Of a stretch of 64,000 nucleotides of DNA, positions 1-8,227 are shown piece by piece. Every line of letters begins with the position of its first letter. The stretch's first letter is position 1. This stretch comes from Bacteroidota bacterium (GTDB lineage: Bacteria; Bacteroidota; Bacteroidia; Chitinophagales; Saprospiraceae). A program made the translations under genes and the position numbers. Under the pieces are notes generated by a model. That model saw only the letters and a list, made by a program, of their open reading frames with translations, was not told the origin of the DNA and made no database searches. The stretch lies in assembly GCA_029781865.1 (NCBI GenBank), contig JAKOVW010000090.1:96355-160354 (forward strand), given 5' to 3'.

Positions 1-2
1 TT

Positions 3-2831
3 TCATATGGAAAGTGTTGTTTTAACAAAGGGAAATTGGATTTTTATAGAGGTGAGTATTTAAAATCTGAAAAATGGTATCTTGAATATAGTTCGATAAT
101 AGCCCGCTTAAATGGTGAAGATAATATGGATTATGCCTGGTCTCTGAATGACTTGGGTCAATTATACAGTGCATTGGGACAGTTTGATAAAGCAGAAGCA
201 ATGCACATCAAATCGAAAGAAATTATTGGAAAAATACGGGGGTTTAATCATCCGGACTATGCCTGGAGTTTGAATGACCTTGCCGTCGTCTACCGCAACA
301 TGGGTGCTTATGAAAAAGCAGAACCCCTTTACCTTGATGCTAAATTAATTCGCGAAAAAACATTGGGTAAAAACCATACGGATTATGCGTGGAGTTTAAA
401 CAACCTCGCGAACTTATATAATTTTATGGGCTCTTTTGAAAAAGCCGAACCTCTTTATCTGGCTGCTAAAGGCATTTGGGAGAATCTGTTCGGGAAAGAA
501 AATGAGAATTATGCTTCCGTTCTCAATAATCTCGCTTCGCTTTATTTTAATATGGCTGTATATGGCAAAGCTGAGCCCTTATTTTTAGAATCCTGTAACT
601 TACGTGAAAAGCTTTTGGGTAAAAACAATCCGGATTATGCCGGGAGCTTGAATAATCTGGCTTCGTTATATATGGAAATGGGCAATTATCAAAAAGCAGA
701 GCCTTTGTTTCTGGAATCTAAATCAATCAGAGAAAAGATCTATGGTAAGAATCATGCGGAATATGCGAATCTTTTGGGTAACTTAGGTATTTTATATAAT
801 CGTATGGCGAACTATGAAAAATCGGAAGCCTATTTTTTAGAATCAAAATCAATTTGGGAAATTGCAGTAGGCTTGGAGCACCCTGATTATGCAACGAGTA
901 TATTTAATCTAGCTAACTTTTATCTGGAATTAAATCAATTGGATAAGGCTGAACCCTTGCTATTGAAATCCTATTCAATTCGTGAAAAATCGCTTGGAAT
1001 GGAGCATCCTGATTGCACTGAAAATCAAAGAGTCCTTTCAAAGTTATTCGTATTGCGGGGAAAAATCGCGGAAGCAATACCAATTATAAAAACGGTATCC
1101 AGACAGCACGAAGCGGAGTTATTAAAAGCAATCACCTATCTTTCAGAGCATGAGCTTACCGAGTTTATCGATACGTATCAATATCAAGAAGATGAATTGG
1201 GTACTTATTATGCCTGCCCGAATTCGCCAAATTGTCTATACACAGGCGATCTGGCCTCAATAGCTTATGATCATGCCTTGTTTTATAAAGGATTCCTGCT
1301 TTCAGCAGCTGTTCGTTTAAAAACACTTGCGGAATCAACAAAAGAATCCAAAGAGATCTATTTAAAATTGAAAAGTTATCGTCGCCGTTTGGCAAATGAA
1401 TATGCGCTTCCAATCGATGAACGAACCAATGTAGCAGAGTTGGAAGCGAAAGAGAACGAAACAGAAAAGGAACTTACCGTTATGGTATCCGGATATGCAG
1501 AGGCCCGTCGCCAGGTCAATTGGCAGGATGTTCAAAACGCACTTCAGAAAAACGAAGCGGCCATTGAATTCGTCCACTTTAAAGTGAACTTTCCACGGAT
1601 AAAAGATAGCATCATGTACGTGGCGTTATTGGTAAAGAAGGATGTAAAACAACCGATATTGATTTCCATGTTTGAAGAGAAGTCCATTGATTCACTTTTG
1701 CATACATCACCGGAGCGCAAATCAGATTATGTAAATGGATTGTACACATTGGCTGGTCGTGGCGCAGTTTCAATGGAGACGCCTAAAAAGTCATTGTATG
1801 AAATGATCTGGAAACCGTTGGAAATGCATCTTGAAGGAATCAATTCCGTTTATTTTTCTCCAAGTGGATTGTTGCATAGAATTAATTTAGATGCTATTCC
1901 GGTTACTGAAACAGAAACACTGGCAGACAAATACAAATTGATTCAGTTAAACAGTACTCGTCAGTTAGTGATTCCTGATCAGATCAGAAGTATTAATAAC
2001 GAAGCGATATTATATGGAGGCATTCAGTATGAAACCGACTCTACAGCTCGTGTTGATGAACTTTCACTTGCAAGCAGATCCAGGGGACAATTATCAAATA
2101 ATGCAGTTAACGCTACATTACGTGGAGGTAGTTGGAATTATTTAGCAGGAACAGAACGGGAAGTCAATTCGATTGAAAAAATAATCGAGGGTGCCGGAAT
2201 CAAGGTGAGATTGGAGAAAGCTTCAGAAGCCACTGAAGAGTCGTTTAAAAATATCGGATCAAATAATGCTCCATCTGCAGGAATATTGCACGTCGCAACG
2301 CACGGATTTTTTTTCCCGGATCCAAAAGAAAAAGCCGGCAGTTCTCAGTTGGCGGTTGGCAGTCAGGAGCCGGTATTTAAGATAAGTGATCAGCCTATGT
2401 TGCGTTCCGGATTAATCCTGGCAGGAGGAAATGCTGCCTGGCAGGGAAAACAAACTGTGGAAGGAAAGGAAGATGGAATTCTCACCGCTTATGAAATATC
2501 ACAAATGAATTTATCCAACACACAGTTGGTTGTATTGTCAGCTTGTGAAACTGGTTTGGGAGATATACAAGGTAATGAAGGTGTGTATGGATTGCAACGT
2601 GCCTTCAAAATAGCCGGTGCAAAATATCTCATAATGAGTTTGTGGCAGGTTCCGGACAAACAAACGTCTTTGTTAATGACTACTTTTTATAGAAAATGGC
2701 TGGGAGCCGAAGGTCCCGGCAAGGGCGGGAATAAAATGACAATTCCCAATGCATTTCATGCAGCTCAAAAGCAATTGCGCGAGAATGGCCTTGATCCATT
2801 CAATTGGGCCGGATTTGTGTTGGTTGAGTAA
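3..2831 (+). CDS. TPR-CHAT protease, paralogue 1 (5' end outside window)
   Basis: This is an exported tetratricopeptide protein with a C-terminal CHAT (caspase-HetF-associated with TPRs) cysteine protease domain. The ORF track starts it at a TTG at 36, but the frame is open to base 3, and the extra residues align with residue 69 onward of the paralogue at 8228. The gene therefore begins outside the window, missing about 68 residues including the signal peptide. About eight 42-residue TPRs of the LY...G.YEKAEPL type fill the first third. The CHAT domain shows the catalytic His in HVATHG (H756 in track numbering) and the Cys in SACETG (C837). CHAT proteins are proteases or pseudoproteases activated through their TPRs; the target here is unknown. 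It is first of four similar tandem genes. I am sure of the family and not of the substrate. Confidence 0.93.
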   Translation, partial: SYGKCCFNKGKLDFYRGEYLKSEKWYLEYSSIIARLNGEDNMDYAWSLNDLGQLYSALGQFDKAEAMHIKSKEIIGKIRGFNHPDYAWSLNDLAVVYRNMGAYEKAEPLYLDAKLIREKTLGKNHTDYAWSLNNLANLYNFMGSFEKAEPLYLAAKGIWENLFGKENENYASVLNNLASLYFNMAVYGKAEPLFLESCNLREKLLGKNNPDYAGSLNNLASLYMEMGNYQKAEPLFLESKSIREKIYGKNHAEYANLLGNLGILYNRMANYEKSEAYFLESKSIWEIAVGLEHPDYATSIFNLANFYLELNQLDKAEPLLLKSYSIREKSLGMEHPDCTENQRVLSKLFVLRGKIAEAIPIIKTVSRQHEAELLKAITYLSEHELTEFIDTYQYQEDELGTYYACPNSPNCLYTGDLASIAYDHALFYKGFLLSAAVRLKTLAESTKESKEIYLKLKSYRRRLANEYALPIDERTNVAELEAKENETEKELTVMVSGYAEARRQVNWQDVQNALQKNEAAIEFVHFKVNFPRIKDSIMYVALLVKKDVKQPILISMFEEKSIDSLLHTSPERKSDYVNGLYTLAGRGAVSMETPKKSLYEMIWKPLEMHLEGINSVYFSPSGLLHRINLDAIPVTETETLADKYKLIQLNSTRQLVIPDQIRSINNEAILYGGIQYETDSTARVDELSLASRSRGQLSNNAVNATLRGGSWNYLAGTEREVNSIEKIIEGAGIKVRLEKASEATEESFKNIGSNNAPSAGILHVATHGFFFPDPKEKAGSSQLAVGSQEPVFKISDQPMLRSGLILAGGNAAWQGKQTVEGKEDGILTAYEISQMNLSNTQLVVLSACETGLGDIQGNEGVYGLQRAFKIAGAKYLIMSLWQVPDKQTSLLMTTFYRKWLGAEGPGKGGNKMTIPNAFHAAQKQLRENGLDPFNWAGFVLVE
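2339..2366 (+). repeat. 7-nt-period element inside CHAT domain of paralogue 1
   Basis: Four heptads of the type CAGTTNN (cagttct, cagttgg, cggttgg, cagtcag) encode GSSQLAVGSQEP between the catalytic His and Cys. The fourth paralogue has unrelated sequence at this place, so it looks like a short repeat insertion carried in the coding sequence. Confidence 0.6.
2714..2730 (+). repeat. Imperfect GC palindrome inside CHAT paralogue 1
   Basis: The bases tcccggcaagggcggga form a slightly degraded copy of the perfect palindrome seen in paralogue 2 at 7892. It encodes part of a GAEGPGKGG insert that the fourth paralogue lacks. Confidence 0.5.
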
Positions 2832-3280
2832 TGAAATAATGACTTTCATAGAAATCCAATCACAATAATGTGTTTCCTGAATAAATTGCCGGCCTGATAA
2901 AATTATATATTATAGAAGTAGTCGATATCCTATTAAAAAAGAAAATTTGTCTTGTTTTTTAAAACACAACAGCCGGTTCTCATTAACTTCATCAATTTGA
3001 TTTATTTCTCAATTCGGTTAGACATGTAGTGCAGGCAGTTATGAAGAAGTATTTCGGATAGAAAATTATCTCACGAGTGAATTTTGATTTTCTGGCGACT
3101 TATTTCTTCGAATAAGATTAGTTCCGGATTTAAATTAAATGCAATTTAAATTCAGATTCAAGGCATAAAAAATTTAGGGTATATTTAGCTGTTGGGATTT
3201 TTAGAATTGAGGATAAAAAGCTATATTTGCCTATTCCACTTTTAATTCAATAAGTCATTCATCAATTCGAACTACCGGGT
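2832..3280. other. Intergenic spacer, no gene seen
   Basis: No coding frame is convincing here. The only signal is a TATATTTG box at 3222-3229 that matches the Bacteroidota -7 element (TAnnTTTG), about 50 bases before the next start codon; I see no well-spaced TTG -33 partner. Confidence 0.5.
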
Positions 3281-4561
3281 ATGTATAAAATCTTACAATT
3301 AGGACTTATTATTGTCACTTCAGTAACTTATTTTCCATTGGGTGCACAATCTTCCAAATGTGTAACGATGGAAATTCATAAAAAAAGGATGCTAGAACAT
3401 CCGGATCTAAAAGATCAGATGATAAAAAATGAACTTGCAACTCAGCAATGGCTTGCTGCTCATTCAGCATTGAGTCGTACTGAAAAGCAGATTATAAAAA
3501 TTCCGGTTGTTTTTCATATCATTTGGCATGATTCCATTGAAAATGTCAGTGATCGGCAAGTGTATTCGCAGTTGGATGTGCTGAATGCGGATTACCGATT
3601 AATGAATAAGGACTCATTGCCGGTTCAGCATCCTTTTCACAAATTTATTGGCGATGCGGGTATTGAGTTTTGTCTGGCCACCATTGATCCTAATGGTAAT
3701 CCTACTTCGGGTATTACAAGGACGTATACCTCTGTGACCAGCTGGTTGGAGAATTCATTAAAGGATATTAAATCAACAGCAAAAGGGGGGCATGATAATT
3801 GGTTGCCAACACAGTATTTAAATATATATGTAGTAAATATGCAGGGAGAAACGCTCGGGTTTGCAAGTTTCCCCGATGAATTGGTGATGGCTCCCGAACA
3901 GGATGGTGTTGTAATCCGTTATGAAGCCTTCGGAACCATAGGTACAGCTGGTGCAAAAAATTTTGAAACCGCTAATAAAGGAAGGACAGCTACTCATGAA
4001 GTAGGCCATTGGTTGAATCTTATTCATATCTGGGGAGATCAAATATGTGGTGATGACAAGGTTGCTGATACGGCTCCTGCTGTCGATGAAAATAAATTCT
4101 GCCCGGTATTTCCACAACGCCCAAACAATAAATGTGGATCTGATGCGAATGGTGAAATGTATATGAATTATATGGACTATGTCGAGGATAGCTGTATGGC
4201 AATGTTTACTGCCGGGCAGACCGCCAGAATGAATGCCGCTATTAACATGTTCAGATCATCGCTATTGAATTCTAAAGCTTGTACGATAACAAGTCTTCAT
4301 GAGGATAATAAGTCCAGCTTGGTAATTTCAGTATTTCCAAATCCCAATAGTGGAATTTTTACATGCAGCATAAATCAAACATTAAGTTCTAATAGTGCTT
4401 TGAGTCTTTATAATTCTTTAGGTATAGAGATGAAAAAGCAGCAAGTCATTGCATACGGTGATATTAAGTTCAACTTTGCCGAAATGCCATCAGGTATATA
4501 TTATCTTATGCTTAAGGATAAGTCAAAGTCAATTATTCAGAAAGTAATTGTGAATAAATAA
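3281..4561 (+). CDS. Secreted M43 (cytophagalysin-type) zinc metalloprotease with T9SS tail
   Basis: This is a secreted metzincin protease. The first 22 residues form a signal peptide ending near GAQS. The zinc motif HEVGHWLNLIH begins at H239 (HExxHxxGxxH-like), and the Met-turn is in MNYMDY, both typical of peptidase family M43. The last 80 or so residues (VFPNPNSGIF ... SGIYYLMLKD) are a type A T9SS sorting domain, so the enzyme should be exported and either released or anchored at the cell surface. The length (426 aa) suits a single-domain M43 protease. It lies between CHAT paralogues 1 and 2, on the same strand, and may be a passenger within that array. Substrate unknown. Confidence 0.92.
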   Translation: MYKILQLGLIIVTSVTYFPLGAQSSKCVTMEIHKKRMLEHPDLKDQMIKNELATQQWLAAHSALSRTEKQIIKIPVVFHIIWHDSIENVSDRQVYSQLDVLNADYRLMNKDSLPVQHPFHKFIGDAGIEFCLATIDPNGNPTSGITRTYTSVTSWLENSLKDIKSTAKGGHDNWLPTQYLNIYVVNMQGETLGFASFPDELVMAPEQDGVVIRYEAFGTIGTAGAKNFETANKGRTATHEVGHWLNLIHIWGDQICGDDKVADTAPAVDENKFCPVFPQRPNNKCGSDANGEMYMNYMDYVEDSCMAMFTAGQTARMNAAINMFRSSLLNSKACTITSLHEDNKSSLVISVFPNPNSGIFTCSINQTLSSNSALSLYNSLGIEMKKQQVIAYGDIKFNFAEMPSGIYYLMLKDKSKSIIQKVIVNK

Positions 4562-4715
4562 GCGGGTATCAATGTGGATTAAAGGATACAAATCAATAGG
4601 GCATTAAAACATCTCAATGTAGGAGTAAAAAATCGGCCATAAATAAGTTGATTGTTTTTTACAAATCATGAAAGCATCAGATCGGGCCATATAAATTTGG
4701 ATTTCAATTTAAAAT

Positions 4716-7700
4716 ATGTCGCGCGCTATCCGAATTATAAGTTTAAGTCTTTTTTCTGCTGGCCTGTTTTCACAGCAAGAAGATTCATTAAACCTCGTAA
4801 AGGAAATTCCGGAGAAAATCAAAATGGCTCAGGATTTCTTTTCTGGTAACAAAAAAGAAGAGGCTGACCGTATACTTATGCAATTAGAGCATATTTCTGA
4901 TAATATGTTGAATGTTGACACAATGCAATATGCAAATAGTCTGAATCTGGTTGCTAAGGCTTATACAAGTTTGGGTGAATTCTCAAAGGCGCAGCAGTCG
5001 TTTCTAAAATCCAATAAATTTATCATCAAGGGCCGATACAAGAATGATTCTTTATTTTCTGTAAATCTGGGAGAATTGGCCAGGCTTTTTTATTACCAAA
5101 GGAATTATGACAGTGCCAGTTTATACATAAAAAAAGCAATTGGAATTCAGGAAAAGGCAATTGGAAAAACTGCTATTGCATACGCTTTAAGTTTGTGTAT
5201 TCGTGCAAATGTCGAGGTGGATTTGGGTGATTATGAAAAAGCAAGAGATTTGGCTGAAGAATCAAAAAAAATTCTCGAAAATAAAACAGAGAAAAATACT
5301 ATGTATTATGCCAACAACCTTACGATATTGGCAAAAGCTTACTCCTATTTAAGTGATTTCACGATTGCAGAACCCATGTTGTTGGAAGCAATTGAAATGC
5401 AAAGTAAACTAGATCAATTAAACAGTCTGGATCATGCGCGCACTTTGGTGACCCTGGCAAATTTGTATGTAGATAATGGAAATTATGAACGTGCAGAGCC
5501 CTTGTTTTCGAATGCACTCTCCATTGTGGAGAAAATAATGGGAAAGCAAAATCTTTTATATTCAGCTGTTTTAAGTGATTATGCCCTTTTACTAAGACTT
5601 ACGGGTCAGTTGGAAAAAGCCGAGCCAGCATTGTTGCATGATAAATTGATTTGTGAATCAAATCTGGGAAGAAATCACTTAGATTATTCCACAGCTTGTA
5701 ACAATCTCGCATTATTCTATGAAGATGTTGGTAATTATGAAAAGGCCGAGCCCTTGTTTTTGGAAGCCAAAGAAATAACTGAGAAGACCATTGGAAAGGA
5801 CAAACCTGATTATTCTGCCATGCTGAATAACCTGGGTCATTTATATGAAAAAATGGGATTGTTTCATAAATCGGAATTACTTCATCAGGAGGACAGGAGT
5901 CTGTGTGCTAAAATATTAGGTAAATATCATCCGGATTATATTGCCAGCGTACATCATTTGGCTAATGTGTATTACGAGCAAGGTAAATTCAGGAATGCCG
6001 ATAGTTTATATGTCGAAGCGATATCAAAATGGAGAAAGTTATTAGGAAAATGGAATCCGGATTATGCTATGGGTCTATATTCATATGGAAAATTGCAATT
6101 AGCAACAGGTAATTATATCATGGCGGATTCTTTACTTAAGGAAGCCAAAATGATACAGGAAAAAGTGTTGGGTAGAGACCATGCTGATTATTTGAATACG
6201 TGCATAGAACTGTCAGAATTGTATGAAAGACAATTAAAATGGGATGAAGCTGAATTCATGCAGGAGGAAGTGGAGCGTATTCAGTTTTCGCATTTATCTA
6301 AAGCAGTTAGTTATTTATCTGTACTTGAATTGACTAAATACATCAGGACCTTTGAGCAAATAAATGATCAGCTATTTAGTGTTTTGATTCACCGGATGTT
6401 CAATCATTTCCCAACCGGAAAACTTTCAGAGCTGTGTTTTGACAATTTGTTGTTTTACAAAGGATTTTTATTGTCTTCTGCAAGCAAACTAAATGTGCTT
6501 GCAAATGCTTCTAAAGAGACCAGTGAATTAAACCAAAAGAGGAAAATGTATTTTCGCTCATTGGCAAAAGAATTTAGCAAGCCAATGAAAGACAGGGATA
6601 CCGTTGCAATCAATGATTTACAGGAAAAGGCAAATTCAATAGAAAAAGAGTTGGCAAAAAAAATTTCCGGTTATTCAGCTGCCAATTCGCAGGTTCGCTG
6701 GAAACAAATTCGTTCCATGTTAAAGCCGGATGAAGCGGTTATCGAATTTGTATCATTTCAAAAAACGTTTCCATTAGTATCAGATAGTATCATGTATGCT
6801 GCTATTATGTTGAGGCCAGGAACGGATTCTCCTGAGTATATTTTTCTTTGTGAGCACAATTCGTTGGATTCACTATTGCATTCGAATGGTGGTCGCAAAT
6901 CAGATTATGTAAATGAATTATATACTCTCTCAAATAGGGGAGCAGTATCCATGGAATCTCCACGAAGATCTTTGTATGAACTATTTTGGAAGCCGCTTGA
7001 TAGTCATTTATTGGGTGTTAAAACCATATACTTTTCAACCAGCGGGTTATTACATAGAATAAATCCGGATGCAATTCCCGTTTCCGAGACGGAAACACTC
7101 GCTGATCGATATCAACTCATACAATTGAACAGTACCAGACAACTGATCAATTCTGACAAAGTCGATACTTCAAATTTTGATGCAAGTTTGTACGGTGGAA
7201 TTCAGTTTGAAACAGATACAACTTTAAAAGACGAAAAAACATTATTGGCCTTTGAACCCATGAGTAACGATGTGAATTCTCCTTTAGAATTGAAAAACAG
7301 AGGAGGAACCTGGAATTATTTACCCGGCACAGATCGCGAAGTTAATGCGATAGGAATGATAATGAAAGCATCCGGTCTGCGTGTTATAATCTATAAAGGA
7401 AATGAAGCTTCAGAGGAGTCATTTAAAAATCTCGGTAACAACAATCATGCATCTCCTGGAATTATACATCTTGCTACGCATGGATATTTTTTTGCAGATC
7501 CGAAAGATAAAGTGGGCAGTTCTCAGTTGGCAGTTCCCAGTCAGGAGCCGGTATTTAAATTAAGTGATCATCCGATGCTGCGTTCCGGATTAATAATGGC
7601 CGGAGGCAATGCAGCCTGGCAAGGTAAACCATTACCAGAAGGAAAAGAAGATGGAATATTGACTGCATATGAAATATCACAACTGAATTTGTCCAACACA

Positions 7701-8009
7701 GAGTTGGTTGTTTTATCTGCATGCGAAACAGGATTAGGAGATATTCAAGGAAATGAAGGGGTCTATGGATTACAACGTGCATTTAAAATCGCTGGTGCAA
7801 AATATTTGATCATGAGTTTATGGCAGGTTCCCGATAAACAAACATCATTGTTGATGACAACTTTTTATAGGAAGTGGTTGGGAGCTGAAGGTCCCGCCAA
7901 AGGCGGGAAGAAAATGTCTATCCCCGATGCATTTCATGCGGCGCAAAAAGAATTAAGGGATCTGGGATTGGATCCTTATCAGTGGGCTGGGTTTGTGTTG
8001 GTGGAGTAA
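4716..8009 (+). CDS. TPR-CHAT protease, paralogue 2
   Basis: This is an exported TPR protein with a C-terminal CHAT cysteine protease domain, full length at 1097 aa. A signal peptide covers roughly residues 1-20 (hydrophobic stretch ending LFSQQE), placing the protein in the periplasm or outside. About ten degenerate 42-residue TPRs follow to about residue 520, then a linker and the CHAT fold. The catalytic pair is H922 (HLATHG) and C1003 (SACETG). The N-terminal TPR half is well diverged from its neighbours, while the last 170 residues are nearly identical to paralogues 1 and 3, which suggests gene conversion or selection on the protease. A TAAATTTG -7 box lies at 4692-4699. Substrate is unknown. 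Confidence 0.95.
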   Translation: MSRAIRIISLSLFSAGLFSQQEDSLNLVKEIPEKIKMAQDFFSGNKKEEADRILMQLEHISDNMLNVDTMQYANSLNLVAKAYTSLGEFSKAQQSFLKSNKFIIKGRYKNDSLFSVNLGELARLFYYQRNYDSASLYIKKAIGIQEKAIGKTAIAYALSLCIRANVEVDLGDYEKARDLAEESKKILENKTEKNTMYYANNLTILAKAYSYLSDFTIAEPMLLEAIEMQSKLDQLNSLDHARTLVTLANLYVDNGNYERAEPLFSNALSIVEKIMGKQNLLYSAVLSDYALLLRLTGQLEKAEPALLHDKLICESNLGRNHLDYSTACNNLALFYEDVGNYEKAEPLFLEAKEITEKTIGKDKPDYSAMLNNLGHLYEKMGLFHKSELLHQEDRSLCAKILGKYHPDYIASVHHLANVYYEQGKFRNADSLYVEAISKWRKLLGKWNPDYAMGLYSYGKLQLATGNYIMADSLLKEAKMIQEKVLGRDHADYLNTCIELSELYERQLKWDEAEFMQEEVERIQFSHLSKAVSYLSVLELTKYIRTFEQINDQLFSVLIHRMFNHFPTGKLSELCFDNLLFYKGFLLSSASKLNVLANASKETSELNQKRKMYFRSLAKEFSKPMKDRDTVAINDLQEKANSIEKELAKKISGYSAANSQVRWKQIRSMLKPDEAVIEFVSFQKTFPLVSDSIMYAAIMLRPGTDSPEYIFLCEHNSLDSLLHSNGGRKSDYVNELYTLSNRGAVSMESPRRSLYELFWKPLDSHLLGVKTIYFSTSGLLHRINPDAIPVSETETLADRYQLIQLNSTRQLINSDKVDTSNFDASLYGGIQFETDTTLKDEKTLLAFEPMSNDVNSPLELKNRGGTWNYLPGTDREVNAIGMIMKASGLRVIIYKGNEASEESFKNLGNNNHASPGIIHLATHGYFFADPKDKVGSSQLAVPSQEPVFKLSDHPMLRSGLIMAGGNAAWQGKPLPEGKEDGILTAYEISQLNLSNTELVVLSACETGLGDIQGNEGVYGLQRAFKIAGAKYLIMSLWQVPDKQTSLLMTTFYRKWLGAEGPAKGGKKMSIPDAFHAAQKELRDLGLDPYQWAGFVLVE
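7517..7544 (+). repeat. 7-nt-period element inside CHAT domain of paralogue 2
   Basis: Four heptads (cagttct, cagttgg, cagttcc, cagtcag) encode GSSQLAVPSQEP, at the same position as in paralogues 1 and 3 and absent from paralogue 4. Confidence 0.6.
7892..7908 (+). repeat. Perfect GC palindrome inside CHAT paralogue 2
   Basis: The bases tcccgccaaaggcggga form a perfect 7-bp-arm inverted repeat with a 3-nt loop. It lies in frame and encodes part of GAEGPAKGG, an insert missing from paralogue 4. Confidence 0.6.
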
Positions 8010-8046
8010 AACTGAAAATTCAAAATACTTTGTTGAATATTAGGGA

Positions 8047-8116
8047 AATACTCAATACTCAATGTCCAATATTCAATGCTCAATGATTAAATTTCAAAGT
8101 TCAATACGCAATGGGA
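8047..8116. repeat. Intergenic heptameric repeat tract (AATNNTC type)
   Basis: Six contiguous 7-nt units (aatactc, aatactc, aatgtcc, aatattc, aatgctc, aatgatt) occupy 8047-8088. Two more (aatacgc, aatggga) follow at 8103-8116. The tract sits between CHAT paralogues 2 and 3. Its unit differs from the CAGTTNN heptads found inside the genes, but the 7-nt period is the same. Confidence 0.75.
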
Positions 8117-8176
8117 TGAGCACACAAGCACTCGCACCCAAATCCGAGTATAATTCAGATCACGTTCATTTAAGTC

Positions 8177-8207
8177 TTGTCTTTTTTTACATAAATAGTT
8201 AGTTTTG
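8177..8207 (+). promoter_or_regulatory. Bacteroidota-type promoter for CHAT paralogue 3
   Basis: TTG at 8177-8179 and TAGTTTTG at 8200-8207 are separated by 20 bases, matching the Bacteroidota consensus TTG-N17-23-TAnnTTTG. The -7 box ends 20 bases before the start codon of the next gene. Confidence 0.6.
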
Positions 8208-8227
8208 CTACCGTAATACTTCGCTGG

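Noticed and set aside
36-2831. Type III-E CRISPR Craspase for the CHAT genes
   Set aside because: No Cas7-11, Csx30 or CRISPR repeats are in the window, and the CHAT proteins have signal peptides, unlike cytoplasmic Csx29.
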